Source of the DNA: Fistularia commersonii
Taxonomy: Eukaryota; Chordata; Actinopteri; Syngnathiformes; Fistulariidae
Assembly (NCBI GenBank): GCA_037954325.1
Contig: JBBMNZ010000040.1
Location: 1,127,001 to 1,191,000, forward strand
Direction of reading: 5' to 3'
DNA: 64,000 bases
Shown: positions 13,891 through 26,359 of the stretch, in pieces
Position numbering within the stretch: position 1 is the first letter of the stretch
Layout of the letters: every line of letters starts with the position of its first letter
Made by a program: the position numbers and the translations under genes
Notes under the pieces: model-generated
What the model saw: only the letters and a program-made list of their open reading frames with translations
Databases searched by the model: none
Told to the model about the DNA's origin: nothing

Positions 13891-15130
13891 GAATGGCTAC
13901 ATGTTTTGAACCGGTGATGGGATTACACTGAATTTGACATATATATTGCAGAATCAAATCCTAAACAACATATCTCAACAGCAGAAACCAGCATGATGAA
14001 ATTCATTAGTTATTTCCACTCCTAATCATAAACGCTTCAACTCGGTGAGATAAGCACTTTTTGCACGAATGGCTATGTCTTTTAATCTTGTCGCTGGATT
14101 ACACTGAATTTGACTTATTTTGTGCAAAATCATGTCCTAAAAAACATATTTCAACAGCAGAAAGCAGTTTGGTGAAATTCATTAGTTATTTCCACTCCTA
14201 ATCAAAAACGCTTCAACTCAGTGAGATAAGCACTTTTTGATCTTATGGCTATATCTTTTGAATTTAAAGCTGGATTACACTGCTTTTGACATATATTGTG
14301 CAGAATCATGTCCTAAACAACACATATCAACAGCAAAAACCAGCATATTGCAAATCATTAGTAATTTCCACTCCAACTCAAAAACGCTTCAACTCAGTGT
14401 GATAAGCACTTTTTGAACGAATGGCTATATCTTTTGATCTTGTCGCTGGATTACACTGAATTTGACATATATTGTGCAGAATCATGTCCTACACAACATC
14501 TATCAACACCAGAAACAGGCTTGGTGAAATTCAATAGTTATTTCCTTTCTTAATCAAAAACGTGTTAACTCGGTGAGATAAGCACTGTTTGAACGATTGG
14601 CTCTATCTTTTGAACCTGTGATGGGATTACAATGTATTTGACATATATTGTGCAGAATCATGTCCTAAACAGCATATTTCAACAGTAGAAACCAACTTGA
14701 TGAAATACATTAGTTATTTCCAATCCTAATCAAAAACGCTTCAACTCCGTGAGATAAGCACTTTTTGCATGAATGGCTATATCTTTTGATCTTGAAACTG
14801 GATTACACTGAATTTTATATATATTGTGCAGAATCATGTCCTGAACAACATTTATCAACAGCAGAAACCAGCATGACTAAATTCATTCATCATTTCCACT
14901 CCAACTCAAAAAAGATTTAACCTCGGTAAGATAAGCACTTTTTAACCTTATGGCTATATCTTTTGAACTTGTAGCTGGATTACACTGAATTTGACATATA
15001 TTGTGCAGAATCATGTCCTAAACATCATATTTCAACAGCGGAAGCCAGCATGATGAAATTCATTAGTTATTTCCACTCAAACACAAAAAAAATTTAACTC
15101 GATAAGATAAGCACTTTTTGAACGAATGGC
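13891..15130 (+). repeat. 8-monomer tandem duplication, copy 2
   Basis: Colinear with 12,481-13,720. It diverges at about 15,130, where it carries ACCGGTGATGTGATT while copy 1 has CTTGTAGCTGGATT. The tail of the unit (from the TTTTTGCAT monomer at 13,351) has a third, more distant copy from about 17,573, 24 monomers downstream of copy 1. Confidence 0.88.
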
Positions 15131-18100
15131 TATATCTTTTGAACCGGTGATGTGATTACACTAAATTTGAAATATATTTTGCTGAATCATGTCCTAAACA
15201 ACATATATCAACAGCAGAAACCAGAATGATGAAATTCATTAGTTATTTCCACTCTAACTCTAAAAAGATTTAACCTGGGTAAGATAAGCACTTTATGACC
15301 TTATGGCTATATCTTTTGAACATGTATCTGGATTACACTGAAGTTGACATATATTGTGCAGAATCATGTCCTAAACAACATATATCAACAGCAAAAACCA
15401 ACTTGGTGAAATTCAATAGTTATTTCCACTCTTAATCGAAAACGCTTCAACCCGATAAGATAAGCACTTTTTGAACGAATGGCTATATCTTTTGATCTTG
15501 TCGCTGGATTACACTGAATTTGACATAATTTGTGCAAAATCATGTTCTAAACAACATAATTCAACGGCAAAAACCAGCTTGATGAAATCCATTATGTATT
15601 TCCACTCCTAATCAAAAACGCTTCAACTCGGTGAGAGAAGTACTTTTTGAACAAATGGCTATATCTTTTGAACTTGTACCTGGATGACACTGAATTTGAC
15701 ATATATTGTGCAGAATCATGTCCTAAACAAAATATATCAACAGCAGAAACCAGCATGATGGAATTCATTAGTTATTTCCACTCCAACTCAAAAAAGATTT
15801 AACCTCGGGATGATAAGCACTTTTTAACCTTATGGCTAATCTTTTGAACTTGTTGCAGGATTACACTGAATTTGACATATATTGTGCAGAATCATGTTCT
15901 AAACAACATATATCCAGCAGAAACCAGCTTGATGAAATTAATGAGTTATTTCCAATCCAACTCAAAAACGATTAACTCGATAAGATAAGCACTTTTTGAC
16001 CTTAAGGCTATATCTTTTGAACTTGTAGCTGGATTACACTGAATTTGACATATATTGTGCAGAATCATGTCCTTAACAACATATTTCAAAAGCAGAAACC
16101 AGCTTGATGATATTCAATAGTTATTTCCTCTCTTAATCAAAAACGCTTCAACTCGGTGACATAAGCACTTTTGAACGCATGGCTATATCTTTTGATCTTG
16201 TCGCTGGATTACACTGAATTTGACATATATTGTGCAGAATCATGTCATAAACAACATATATCAAAAGCATAAAACCAGCATGTTGAAATTCATTAGTTAT
16301 TTCCACTACAACTCAAAAACGCTTCAACTCGGTGAGATAAGCACTTTTTGCACGAATAGCTATATTTTTTGATCTTGTCGCAGGATTACACTGAATTTGA
16401 CATATATTGTACAGAATCATGTCCTATCCAACATCTATCAACAGCAGAAACAGGCTTGGTGAAATTCAATTGTTATTTCCTCTCCTAATCAAAAACGCTT
16501 CAACTCGGTGCGATAAGCATTCTTTGAACGAATGTCTCTATCTTTTGAAACGCTGTTGGGATTACACTGAATTTGACATATATTGTGCAGAATCAAGTCC
16601 TAAACAACATATTTCAATGGCAAAAACCAGCTTGATGAAATCCATTAGTTATTTCTACTCCTAATCAAAAACGCTTCAACTCGGTGAGAGAAGCACTTTT
16701 TGAACGAATGGCTATATGTTTTGCAAATGTAGCTGGATTACTATGAATTTGACATATATTGTGCAGAATCATGTACTGAACAACATATTTGAACAGCAGA
16801 AACCAGCTTGGTGAAATTCATTAGTTATTTCCACTCTTAATCAAAAACGCTTCAACCCGATAATAAAAACACTTTTTGAACGAATGGCTTTATCTTTTGA
16901 ACCTGTGATGGGATTACACTGAATTTGACATATATTGTGCAGAATCATGTTCTAAACAACATATATCCAGCAGAAACCAGCTTGATAAAATTCATGAGTT
17001 ATTTCCAGTCCAACTCAAAAGCGATTTAACTCGATAAGATAAGCAGTTTTTGACCTTATGGCTATATCTTTTGAACTTGTAGCTGGATTACACTGAATTT
17101 GGCATATATTGTGCAGAATCATGTCCTAAACAACATATTTCAACAGCAGAAACCAGCTTGATGAAATTCATTAGTCATTTCCACTCAAAATCAAAAACGC
17201 TTCAACTCGGTGAGATAAGCACTTTTTTCACGAATGGCTATGTCTTTTGATCTTGTCGCTGGATTACACTGAATTTGACTTATTTTGTGCAAAATCATGT
17301 CCTTAACAACAAATTTCAACAACAGAAACCAGTTTGGTGAAATTCATTAGTTATTTCCACTCCTAGTCAAAAACGCTTCAATTCGGTAAGAAAAGCTTTT
17401 TTTGACCGTAAGGCTATATCTTTTGATATTGACGCTGGATTACACTGAATTTGACACACTTTGTGTAGAATCATGTCCTAAACAACATATTTCAACAGCA
17501 GAAACCAGCTTGATTAAATTCATTAGTTATTTCCACTCCGAATCAATTACGCTTCAAGTCGGTAAGATAAGCACTTTTTGCATGAATGGCTATATCTTTT
17601 GATCTTTTCGCTGGATTACACTGAATTTGACATATATTGTGCAGAATCATGTCCTGAACAACACATATCAACAGCAGGAACCAGCATGACTAAATTCATT
17701 AGTCATTTCCACTCCAACTCAAAAAAGATTTAACCTCGGTAAGATAAGCACTTTTTGCATGAATGGCTATATCTTTTGAACTTGTAGCTGGATTACACTG
17801 AATTTGACATATATTGTGCAGAATCATGTCCTAAACAACATATTTCAACAGCAGAAACCAGCATGATGAAATTCATTAGTTATTTCCACTCAAACTCAAA
17901 AACGATTTAACTCGATAAGATAAGCACTTTTTGAACGAATGGCGATATCTTTTAAACCGGTCATGTGATTACATTAAATTTGACATATATTTTGCAGAAT
18001 CATGTCCTAAACAACATATATCAACAGCAGAAACCAGAATGATGAAATTCATTAGTTATTTCCACTCTATCTCTAAAAAGATTTAACCTGGGTAAGATAA

Positions 18101-20560
18101 GCACTTTTTGACCTTATGGCTATATCTTTTGAACTTGTATCTGGATTACACTGAATTTGACATATATTGTTCAGAATCATGTCCTAAACAACATATATCA
18201 ACAGCAGAAACCAGCATGATGAAATTCATGAGTTATTTCCACTCCAACTCAAAAACGGTTTAATTCGATAAGATAAGCAGTTTTTGATCTTATGGCTATA
18301 TCTTTTGAACTTGTAGCTGGATTACACTGAATTTGACATATATTGTGCAGAATCATGTCCTAAACAACATATATCAACAGCAAAAACCAACTTGGTGAAA
18401 TTCATTAGTTATTTCCACTCTTAATCGAAAACGCTTAAACCCGATAAGATAAGCACTTTTTGTACGAATGGCTATATCTTTTGAACCTGTGATGTGATTA
18501 CACTAAATTTGAAATATATTGTGCTTAATCATGTCCTAAACAACATATATCAACAGCAGTAACCAGCTGGATGAAATTCATGAGTTATTTCCACTCCAAC
18601 TAAACAACGATTTAACTCGGTAAGATAAGCACTTTTTGACCTTAAGGCTATATCTTATGAACTTGTAGCTGGATTACACTGAATTTGACATATATTGTGC
18701 AGAATCATTTCCTAAACAACAAATTTCAACAGCAAAAAGCAGCTTGATGCAATTCATTAGTCATTTCAACTCCAACTCAAAAACGGTTCAACTCTGTGAG
18801 ATAAGCAGTTTTTGAACGAATGGCTATATCTTTCGATCTAGTCGCTGGATTACACTGAATTTGACATATATTGTGCAGAATCATGTCCTACACAACATCT
18901 ATCAACACCAGAAACAGGCTTGGTGAAATTCAATAGTTATTTCCTCTCTTCATCAAAAACGCGTTAACTCGGTGAGATAAGCACTTTTTGAACGAATGGC
19001 TATATCTTTTGAACCTATGATGTTATTACATTAAATTTGACATATATTGTGCAGAATCATGTCCTAAACAACATATTCAAGAGTAGAAACCAACTTGATG
19101 AAATTCATTAGTTATTTCCACTCCTAATCAAAAACGCTTCAACTCGGTGAGATAAGCACTGTTTGCACGAATGGCTATATCTTTTGATCCTGTAGCTGGA
19201 TTACACTGAATTTGACATATTTTGTGCAAAATCACGTTCTAAACAACATAATTCAACGGCAAAAACCAGCTTGATGAAATCCTTTAGGTATTTCCACTCC
19301 TAATCAAAAACGCTTCAACTAGGTGAGAGAAGCACTTTTTGAACAAATGGCTATATCTTTTGAACTTGTACCTGGATGACACTGAATTTGACATATATTG
19401 TGCAGAATCATGTCCTAAACAACATATATCAACAGCAGAAACCAGCATGATGACATTCATTAGTTATTTCCACTCCAACTCAAAAAAGATTAAACCTCGG
19501 TAAGATAAGCACATTTTAACCTTATGGCTATATCTTTTGAACTTGTAGCTGGATTATACTGAATTTGACATATATTGTGCAGAATCATGTCCTAAACAAC
19601 ATATTTCAACAGTAGAAATCAGCATGATGAAATTCATTAGTTATTTCCACTCCACCTCAAAAACGATTTAACTCGATAAGATAAGCAGTTTTTGACCTTA
19701 TTGCTATATCTTATGAACTTGTAGCTGGATACACTGAATTTGACATAAATTGTGCAGAATCATGTCCTAAACAACATATTTGAACAGCAGAAACCACCTT
19801 GATGAAATTCATTAGTGATTACCACTCAAAATCAAAAACGCTTCAACTCAGTGAGATAAGCACTTTTTGACCTTATGGCTATATCTTTTGAACTTATAGC
19901 TGGATTACACTGAATTTGACATATATTGTGCAGAATCATGTCCGAAACAACATATATAAACAGCAAAAACCAGCATGTTGAATTTAATGAGTTATTTCCT
20001 CTCCAACTCAAAAAGGATTTAACTCGATAAGATAAGCAGTTTTTGACCTTTTGGCTATATCTTTGGAACTTGTAGCTGGATTACACTGAATTTGAAATAT
20101 ATTGTGCAAAATCATGTCCTAAACAACATATATCAACAGCCAAAACCAACTTGGTGAAATTCATTAGTTATTTCCACTCCTAATCAAAAACGCTTCAACT
20201 CGGTGAGATAAGCACTTTTTGCACGAATGACTATGTCTTTTTATCTTGTCGCTGGATTACACTGAATTTGACTTATTTTGTGCATAATCATGTCCTAAAC
20301 AACATCTATCAACAGCAGAAACCAGGTAAGTGAAATTCATTAGTTATTTCCACTCTTAATCAAAAACGCTTCAACCCGATTAAATAAGAACTTTTTGAAC
20401 GAATGGCTATATCTTTTGAACCTGTGATGTGATTACACTAAATTTGACATATATTGTGCTTAATCATGTCCTAAACAACATATATCAACAGCAGAAACCA
20501 GCTTGATGAAATTCATTAGTCATTTCCACTCCAACTCAAAAACGCTTCAACTCTGTGAGA
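15130..20560 (+). repeat. Subfamily A monomers with dispersed partial duplications
   Basis: About 31 monomers without a constant higher-order period. Several short colinear matches connect it to other places: 15,525-15,850 with 19,217-19,542 (offset 3,692, 21 monomers; marker CTGGATGACACTG), and 17,573-17,940 with 13,351-13,720. Variants with AACCGGTCATGTGATT near 17,955 recur near 28,350 and 45,420. No non-satellite sequence is seen. Confidence 0.85.
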
Positions 20561-20589
20561 TAAGCAGTTTTTGAACGAATGGCTAAATC

Positions 20590-22565
20590 TTTTGATCTAG
20601 TCGCTGGATTACACTGAATTTGACATATATTGTGCAGAATCATGTCCTATACAACATCTATCAACAGCAGAAACAGGCTTGATGAAATTCATCAGTTATT
20701 TCCTCTCTTAATCAAAAACGCTTAACCTCGGTGAGATAAGCACTTTTTGAACGAATGGCTATATCTTTTGAACCTGTGATGGGATTACACTGAATTTGAC
20801 ATATATTTTGCAGACTCATGTCCTAAACAACATATTTCAACAGAAGAAACCAGCTTGATGAAATTCATTAGTTATTTCCACTCCTAATCAAAAACGCTTA
20901 CACTCGGTGAGAGAAGCACTTTTTGAACGAATGGCTATATCTTTTGAACCCGTGATGTGATTACACTAAATTTTACATATATTTTGCTTAATCATGTCCT
21001 AAACATCATATATAAACAGCAGAAACCAGAATGATGAAATTCATTAGTTATTTCCATTCCAACTCAAAAACGATTTCACTTCGGTTAACATAAGCACTCT
21101 TTGACCTCATGGCTATATCTTTTGAACTTGTAGCTGGATTACACTGAATTTGACATATATTGTGCAGAATATTGTCCTAAAAAACATATCTCAACAGCAG
21201 AAACCAGCATGACTAAATTCATTCGTCATTTCCACTCCAACTCAAAAAAGATTTAACCTCGGTAAGATAAGTCCTTTTTAACCTTATGGCTATAACTTTT
21301 GAACTTGTAGCTGGATTACACTGAATTTTACATATATTGTGCAGAATCATGTCCTAAACAACATATTTCAACAGCAGAAACCAGCATGATGAAATTCATT
21401 AGTTATTTCCACTCAAACTCAAAAACGATTTAACCTCGGTAAGATAAGCACTTTTTGAACGAATGGCTATATCTTTTGAACTTGTAGCTGGATTACACTG
21501 AATTTGACATTTATTGTACAAAATCTTGTCCTAAAAAACATATATCAACAGCAGAAACCAGGTTAGTGAAATTCATTAGTTTTTTCCACTCTTATTCAAA
21601 AATGCTTTAACCCGATATGATAAGCACTTTTTGAACGAATGGCTATATCTTTTAAACCTGTAATGTGATTACACTAAATTTTACATATATTGTGCTTAAT
21701 CATGTCCTAAACAACATATATAAACAGCAGAAACCAGAATGATGAAATTCATTAGTTATTTCCATTCCAACTCAAAAAAGATTTAACCTCGGTAAGATAA
21801 GCACTCTTTGACCTTATGGCTATATCTTTTGAACTTGTAGCTGGATTACACTGAATTTGACATATATTGTGCAGAATCATGTCCTACACAACATCTATCA
21901 ACACCAGAAACAGGCTTGGTGAAATTCAATAGTTATTTCCTCTCTTCATCAAAAACGCGTTAACTCGGTAAGATAAGCGCTTTTTGAACGAATGGCTATA
22001 TCTTTTGATCTAGTCGCTGGATTACACTGAATTTGACATATATTGTGCAGAATCATGTCCTATACAACATCTTTCAACAGCAGAAACAGGCTTGATGAAA
22101 TTCATCAGTTATTTCCTCTCTTAATCAAAAACGCTTAACCTCGGTGAGATAAGCACTTTTTGAACGAATGGCTATATCTTTTGAACCTGTGATGGGATTA
22201 CACTGAATTTGACATATATTTTGCAGACTCATGTCCTAAACAACATATTTCAACAGAAGAAACCAGCTTGATGAAATTCATTAGTTATTTCCACTCCTAA
22301 TCAAAAACGCTTACACTCGGTGAGAGAAGCACTTTTTGAACGAATGGCTATATCTTTTGAACCCGTGATGTGATTACACTAAATTTTACATATATTTTGC
22401 TTAATCATGTCCTAAACATCATATATAAACAGCAGAAACCAGAATGATGAAATTCATTAGTTATTTCCATTCCAACTCAAAAACGATTTCACTTCGGTTA
22501 ACATAAGCACTCTTTGACCTCATGGCTATATCTTTTGAACTTGTAGCTGGATTACACTGAATTTG
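20590..22565 (+). repeat. Duplicated module X (20,590-21,170 and 22,003-22,565)
   Basis: The two modules, 1,413 bp apart (8 monomers), share TGATCTAGTCGCTGG, AATTCATCAGTTATTTCC, ACGCTTACACTCGG and the unusual ATTTCACTTCGGTTAACATA with its two extra bases. Between them lies module Y (21,205-21,985), which is copied again at 23,501-24,281. After 22,565 the second copy gains an extra monomer. Confidence 0.87.
21205..21985 (+). repeat. Duplicated module Y, copy 1
   Basis: Nearly base-for-base the same as 23,501-24,281, offset 2,296 bp (13 monomers). Shared rare features are GATAAGTCCTTTTTAACC, GGCTATAACTTTTGAAC, ACATTTATTGTACAAAATC and the AAACCAGGTTAGTGAAATTC start. I saw very few differences across about 780 bp, so the copies are recent or have been homogenised. 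Confidence 0.88.
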
Positions 22566-22801
22566 ACATATATTTTGCTTAATCATGTCCTAAACATCAT
22601 ATATAAACAGCAGAAACCAGAATGATGAAATTCATTAGTTATTTCCATTCCAACTCAAAAACGATTTCACTTCGGTTAACATAAGCACTTTTTGACCTTA
22701 AGGCTATATCTTTTGATCTTGAAACTGGATTACACTGAATTTGACATATTTTGTGTAGAATCATGTCCTAAACAACATATTTCAACAGCAGAAACCAGCT
22801 T
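22446..22801 (+). repeat. Single-monomer tandem duplication (2 x 178 bp)
   Basis: Monomers starting at 22,446 and 22,624 both carry TTCACTTCGGTTAACATAAG, which is two bases longer than usual, so each is 178 bp. The preceding tails, TTGCTTAATCATG with ACATCATATATAAACAG, are also doubled, at about 22,395 and 22,573. The sister module at 20,977-21,100 has this monomer only once. This looks like a one-unit gain after the 8-monomer duplication. Confidence 0.9.
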
Positions 22802-23500
22802 GATGAAATTCATTAGTGATTTCCTCTCTTAATCAAAAACGCTTCAACTCAGTGAGATCAGCACTTTTTGATCTTATGGCTATATCTTTTGAATTTATAG
22901 ATGGATTACACTGAATTTGACATATATTGTGCAGAATCATTTCCTAAAAAACATATATCAACAGCAAAAACCAGCATATTGTAATTCATTAGTAATTTCC
23001 ACTCCAACTCAAAAACGCCTCAACTCGGTGAGATAAGCAGTTTTTGAACGAATGGCTATATCTTTTGATCTTGTCGCTGGATTACACTGAATTTGACATA
23101 TATTGTGCAGAATCATGTCCTACACAACATCTATCAACACCAGAAACAGGCTTGGTGAAATTCAATAGTTATTTCCTCTCTTCATCAAAAACGCGTTAAC
23201 TTGGTGAGATAAGCACTTTTTGAATGAATGGCTATATATTTTATAACCTGTGATGGGATTACACTGAATTTGGCATATATTGTACAAAATCATGTCCTAA
23301 ACAGCATATTTCAACAGTAGAAACCAACTTGATGAAATTCAGTAGTTATTTCCACACCTAATCAAAAACGCTTCAACTCTGTGAGATAAGCACTTTTTGC
23401 ATGAATGTCTATATTTTTTGATCTTGTCGCTGGATTACACTGAATTTGACATATATTGTGCAGAATCATGTCCTGAACAACATATATCAACAGCAGAAAC

Positions 23501-24281
23501 CAGCATGACTAAATTCATTCGTCATTTCCACTCCAACTCAAAAAAGATTTAACCTCGGTAAGATAAGTCCTTTTTAACCTTATGGCTATAACTTTTGAAC
23601 TTGTAGCTGGATTACACTGAATTTTACATATATTGTGCAGAATCATGTCCTAAACAACATATTTCAACAGCAGAAACCAGCATGATGAAATTCATTAGTT
23701 ATTTCCACTCAAACTCAAAAACGATTTAACCTCGGTAAGATAAGCACTTTTTGAACGAATGGCTATATCTTTTGAACTTGTAGCTGGATTACACTGAATT
23801 TGACATTTATTGTACAAAATCTTGTCCTAAAAAACATATATCAACAGCAGAAACCAGGTTAGTGAAATTCATTAGTTTTTTCCACTCTTATTCAAAAATG
23901 CTTTAACCCGATATGATAAGCACTTTTTGAACGAATGGCTATATCTTTTAAACCTGTAATGTGATTACACTAAATTTTACATATATTGTGCTTAATCATG
24001 TCCTAAACAACATATATAAACAGCAGAAACCAGAATGATGAAATTCATTAGTTATTTCCATTCCAACTCAAAAAAGATTTAACCTCGGTAAGATAAGCAC
24101 TCTTTGACCTTATGGCTATATCTTTTGAACTTGTAGCTGGATTACACTGAATTTGACATATATTGTGCAGAATCATGTCCTACACAACATCTATCAACAC
24201 CAGAAACAGGCTTGGTGAAATTCAATAGTTATTTCCTCTCTTCATCAAAAACGCGTTAACTCGGTAAGATAAGCACTTTTT
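23501..24281 (+). repeat. Duplicated module Y, copy 2
   Basis: Copy of 21,205-21,985. Its continuation (GAACTTGTGATGGGATT, then TTGTACAAAATAATG) matches the sequence right of the junction at 42,970 better than copy 1 does, which makes this copy the likely counterpart of the start of the second super-unit. Confidence 0.85.
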
Positions 24282-24387
24282 GAACGAATGGCTATATCTT
24301 TTGAACTTGTGATGGGATTACACTGAATTTGACATATATTGTACAAAATAATGTCCTAAACAGCATATATCAACAGCAGAAACCAGC

Positions 24388-25511
24388 ATGACTAAATTCA
24401 TTAGTCATTTCCACCGCAACTCAAAAAAGATTTAACCTCGGTAAGATAAGCACTTTTTGACCTTAAGGCTATATCTTTTAACTTGTTGCTGGATTACACT
24501 GAATTTGACATATATTGTGCAGAATCATGTCCTAAAAAACATATATCAACAGCAAAAACCAGCATATTGTAATTCATTAGTAATTTCCACTCCAACTCAA
24601 AAACGCTTCAACTCGGTGAGATAAGCAGTTTTTGAACGAATGGCTATATCTTTTGATCTTGTCGCTGGATTACACTGAATTTGACACATATTGTGCAGAA
24701 TCATGTCCTACACAACATCTATCAACACAAGAAACAGGCTTGGTGAAATTCAATAGTTATTACTCTCTTCATCAAAAACGCGTTAACTCGGTGAGATAAG
24801 CACTTTTTGAATGAATGGCTATATCTTTTGAACCTGTGATGGGATTACACTGAATTTGACATATATTGTACAAAATCATGTCCTAAACAGCATATTTCAA
24901 GAGTAGAAACAAATTTGATGAAATTCATTAGTTATTTCCACTCCTAATCAAAAACGCTTCAACTCCGTGAGATAAGCACTTTTTGCGTTAATGGCTATAT
25001 CTTTTGATCTTGTCGCTGGATTACACTGAATTTGACATATATTGTGCAGAATCATGTCCTGAACAACATATATCAACAGCAGAAACCAGCATGACTAAAT
25101 TCAATTGTCATTTCTACCGCAACTCAAAAAAGATTTAACCTCGGTAAGATAAGCACTTTTTGACCTTAAGGCTATATCTTTTAACTTGTTGCTGGATTAC
25201 ACTGAATTTGACATATATTGTGCAGAATCATGTCCTAAAAAACATACATCAACAGCAAAAACCAGCATATTGTAATTCATTAGTAATTTCCACTCCAACT
25301 CAAAAACGCTTCAACTCGGTGAGATAAGCAGTTTTTGAACGAATGGCTATATCTTTTGATCTTGTCGCTGGATTACACTGAATTTGACATTAATTGTGCA
25401 GAATCATGTCCTACACAACATCTATCAACACAAGAAACAGGCTTGGTGAAATTCAATAGTTATTACTCTCTTCATCAAAAACGCGTTAACTCGGTGAGAT
25501 AAGCACTTTTT
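24388..25511 (+). repeat. 4-monomer tandem duplication (24,388-24,808 and 25,091-25,511)
   Basis: Offset 703 bp (4 monomers). Shared rare variants are CCACCGCAACTC (CTACCGCAACTC in the second copy), ATATCTTTTAACTTGTTGC, ATCAACACAAGAAACAGG and GTTATTACTCTCTTCATC, the last with a deleted base pair. The second copy ends where a patch with subfamily B sequence begins at 25,512. Confidence 0.87.
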
Positions 25512-25655
25512 GATCGAATGGCAATATCTTTTGAACTTGTCGCTGGATTATACTGAATTTGACATATTTTGTGCAGAATCATGTCCTAAACAACATATTT
25601 CAACAGCAGGAATCAGCTTGATGAAATTCATTAGCTATTTGCACACCTAATCAAA
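25512..25655 (+). repeat. Subfamily B-type patch inside the A domain
   Basis: The stretch has GATCGAATGGCAATATC, GGATTATACTGAATTTGAC, CAGCAGGAATCAGC and TTAGCTATTTGCAC in sequence. The same combination occurs at 42,753-42,896 in the first B block, 17,241 bp (98 monomers) away. Flanks on both sides are A-type. It is shorter than one monomer and ends inside units on both sides, which suits a gene-conversion tract, although an old recombination joint is possible. Confidence 0.8.
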
Positions 25656-26359
25656 AACGCATCAACTCTGTGAGATAAGCACTTTTTGCATGAATGGCTA
25701 TATTTTTTGATCTTGTCGCTGGATTACACTGAATTTGACATATATTGTGCAGAATCATGTCCTGAACAACATATTTCAACAGCAGAAACCAGCATGACTA
25801 AATTCATTCGTCATTTCCACTCCAACTCAAAAAAGATTTAACCTCGGTAAGATAAGCCCTTTTTAACCTTATGGCTATAACTTTTGAACTTGTAGCTGGA
25901 TTACACTGAATTTGACATATATTGTGCAGAATCATGTCCTAAACAACATATTTCAACAGCAGAAACCAGCATGATGAAATTCATTAGTTATTTCCACTCA
26001 AACTCAAAAACGATTTAACCTCGGTAAGATAAGCACTCTTTGACCTTTTGGCTATATCTTTTGAACTCGTATCTGGATTACACTGAATTTGACATATATT
26101 GTGCAGAATCATGTCCTAAACAACATATATCAACAGCAAAAACCAACTTGGTGAAATTCATTAGTTATTTCCATTCTTAATCGAAAACGCTTCAACCCGA
26201 TCAGATAAGCACTTTTTGAACGAATGGCTATATCTTTTGAACCTATGATGTGATCACATTAAATTTGACATATATTGTGCAGAATCATGTCCTAAACAAC
26301 TGATTTTAAGAGTAGAAACAAACTTGATGAAATTCATTAGTTATTTCCACTCCTAATCA

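Noticed and set aside
16407..17602. Two short plus-strand open frames (16,407-16,664 and 17,402-17,602)
   Set aside because: Both are read-through of one to one and a half monomers with no start signal or protein-like composition. Their similarity is that of the repeat.
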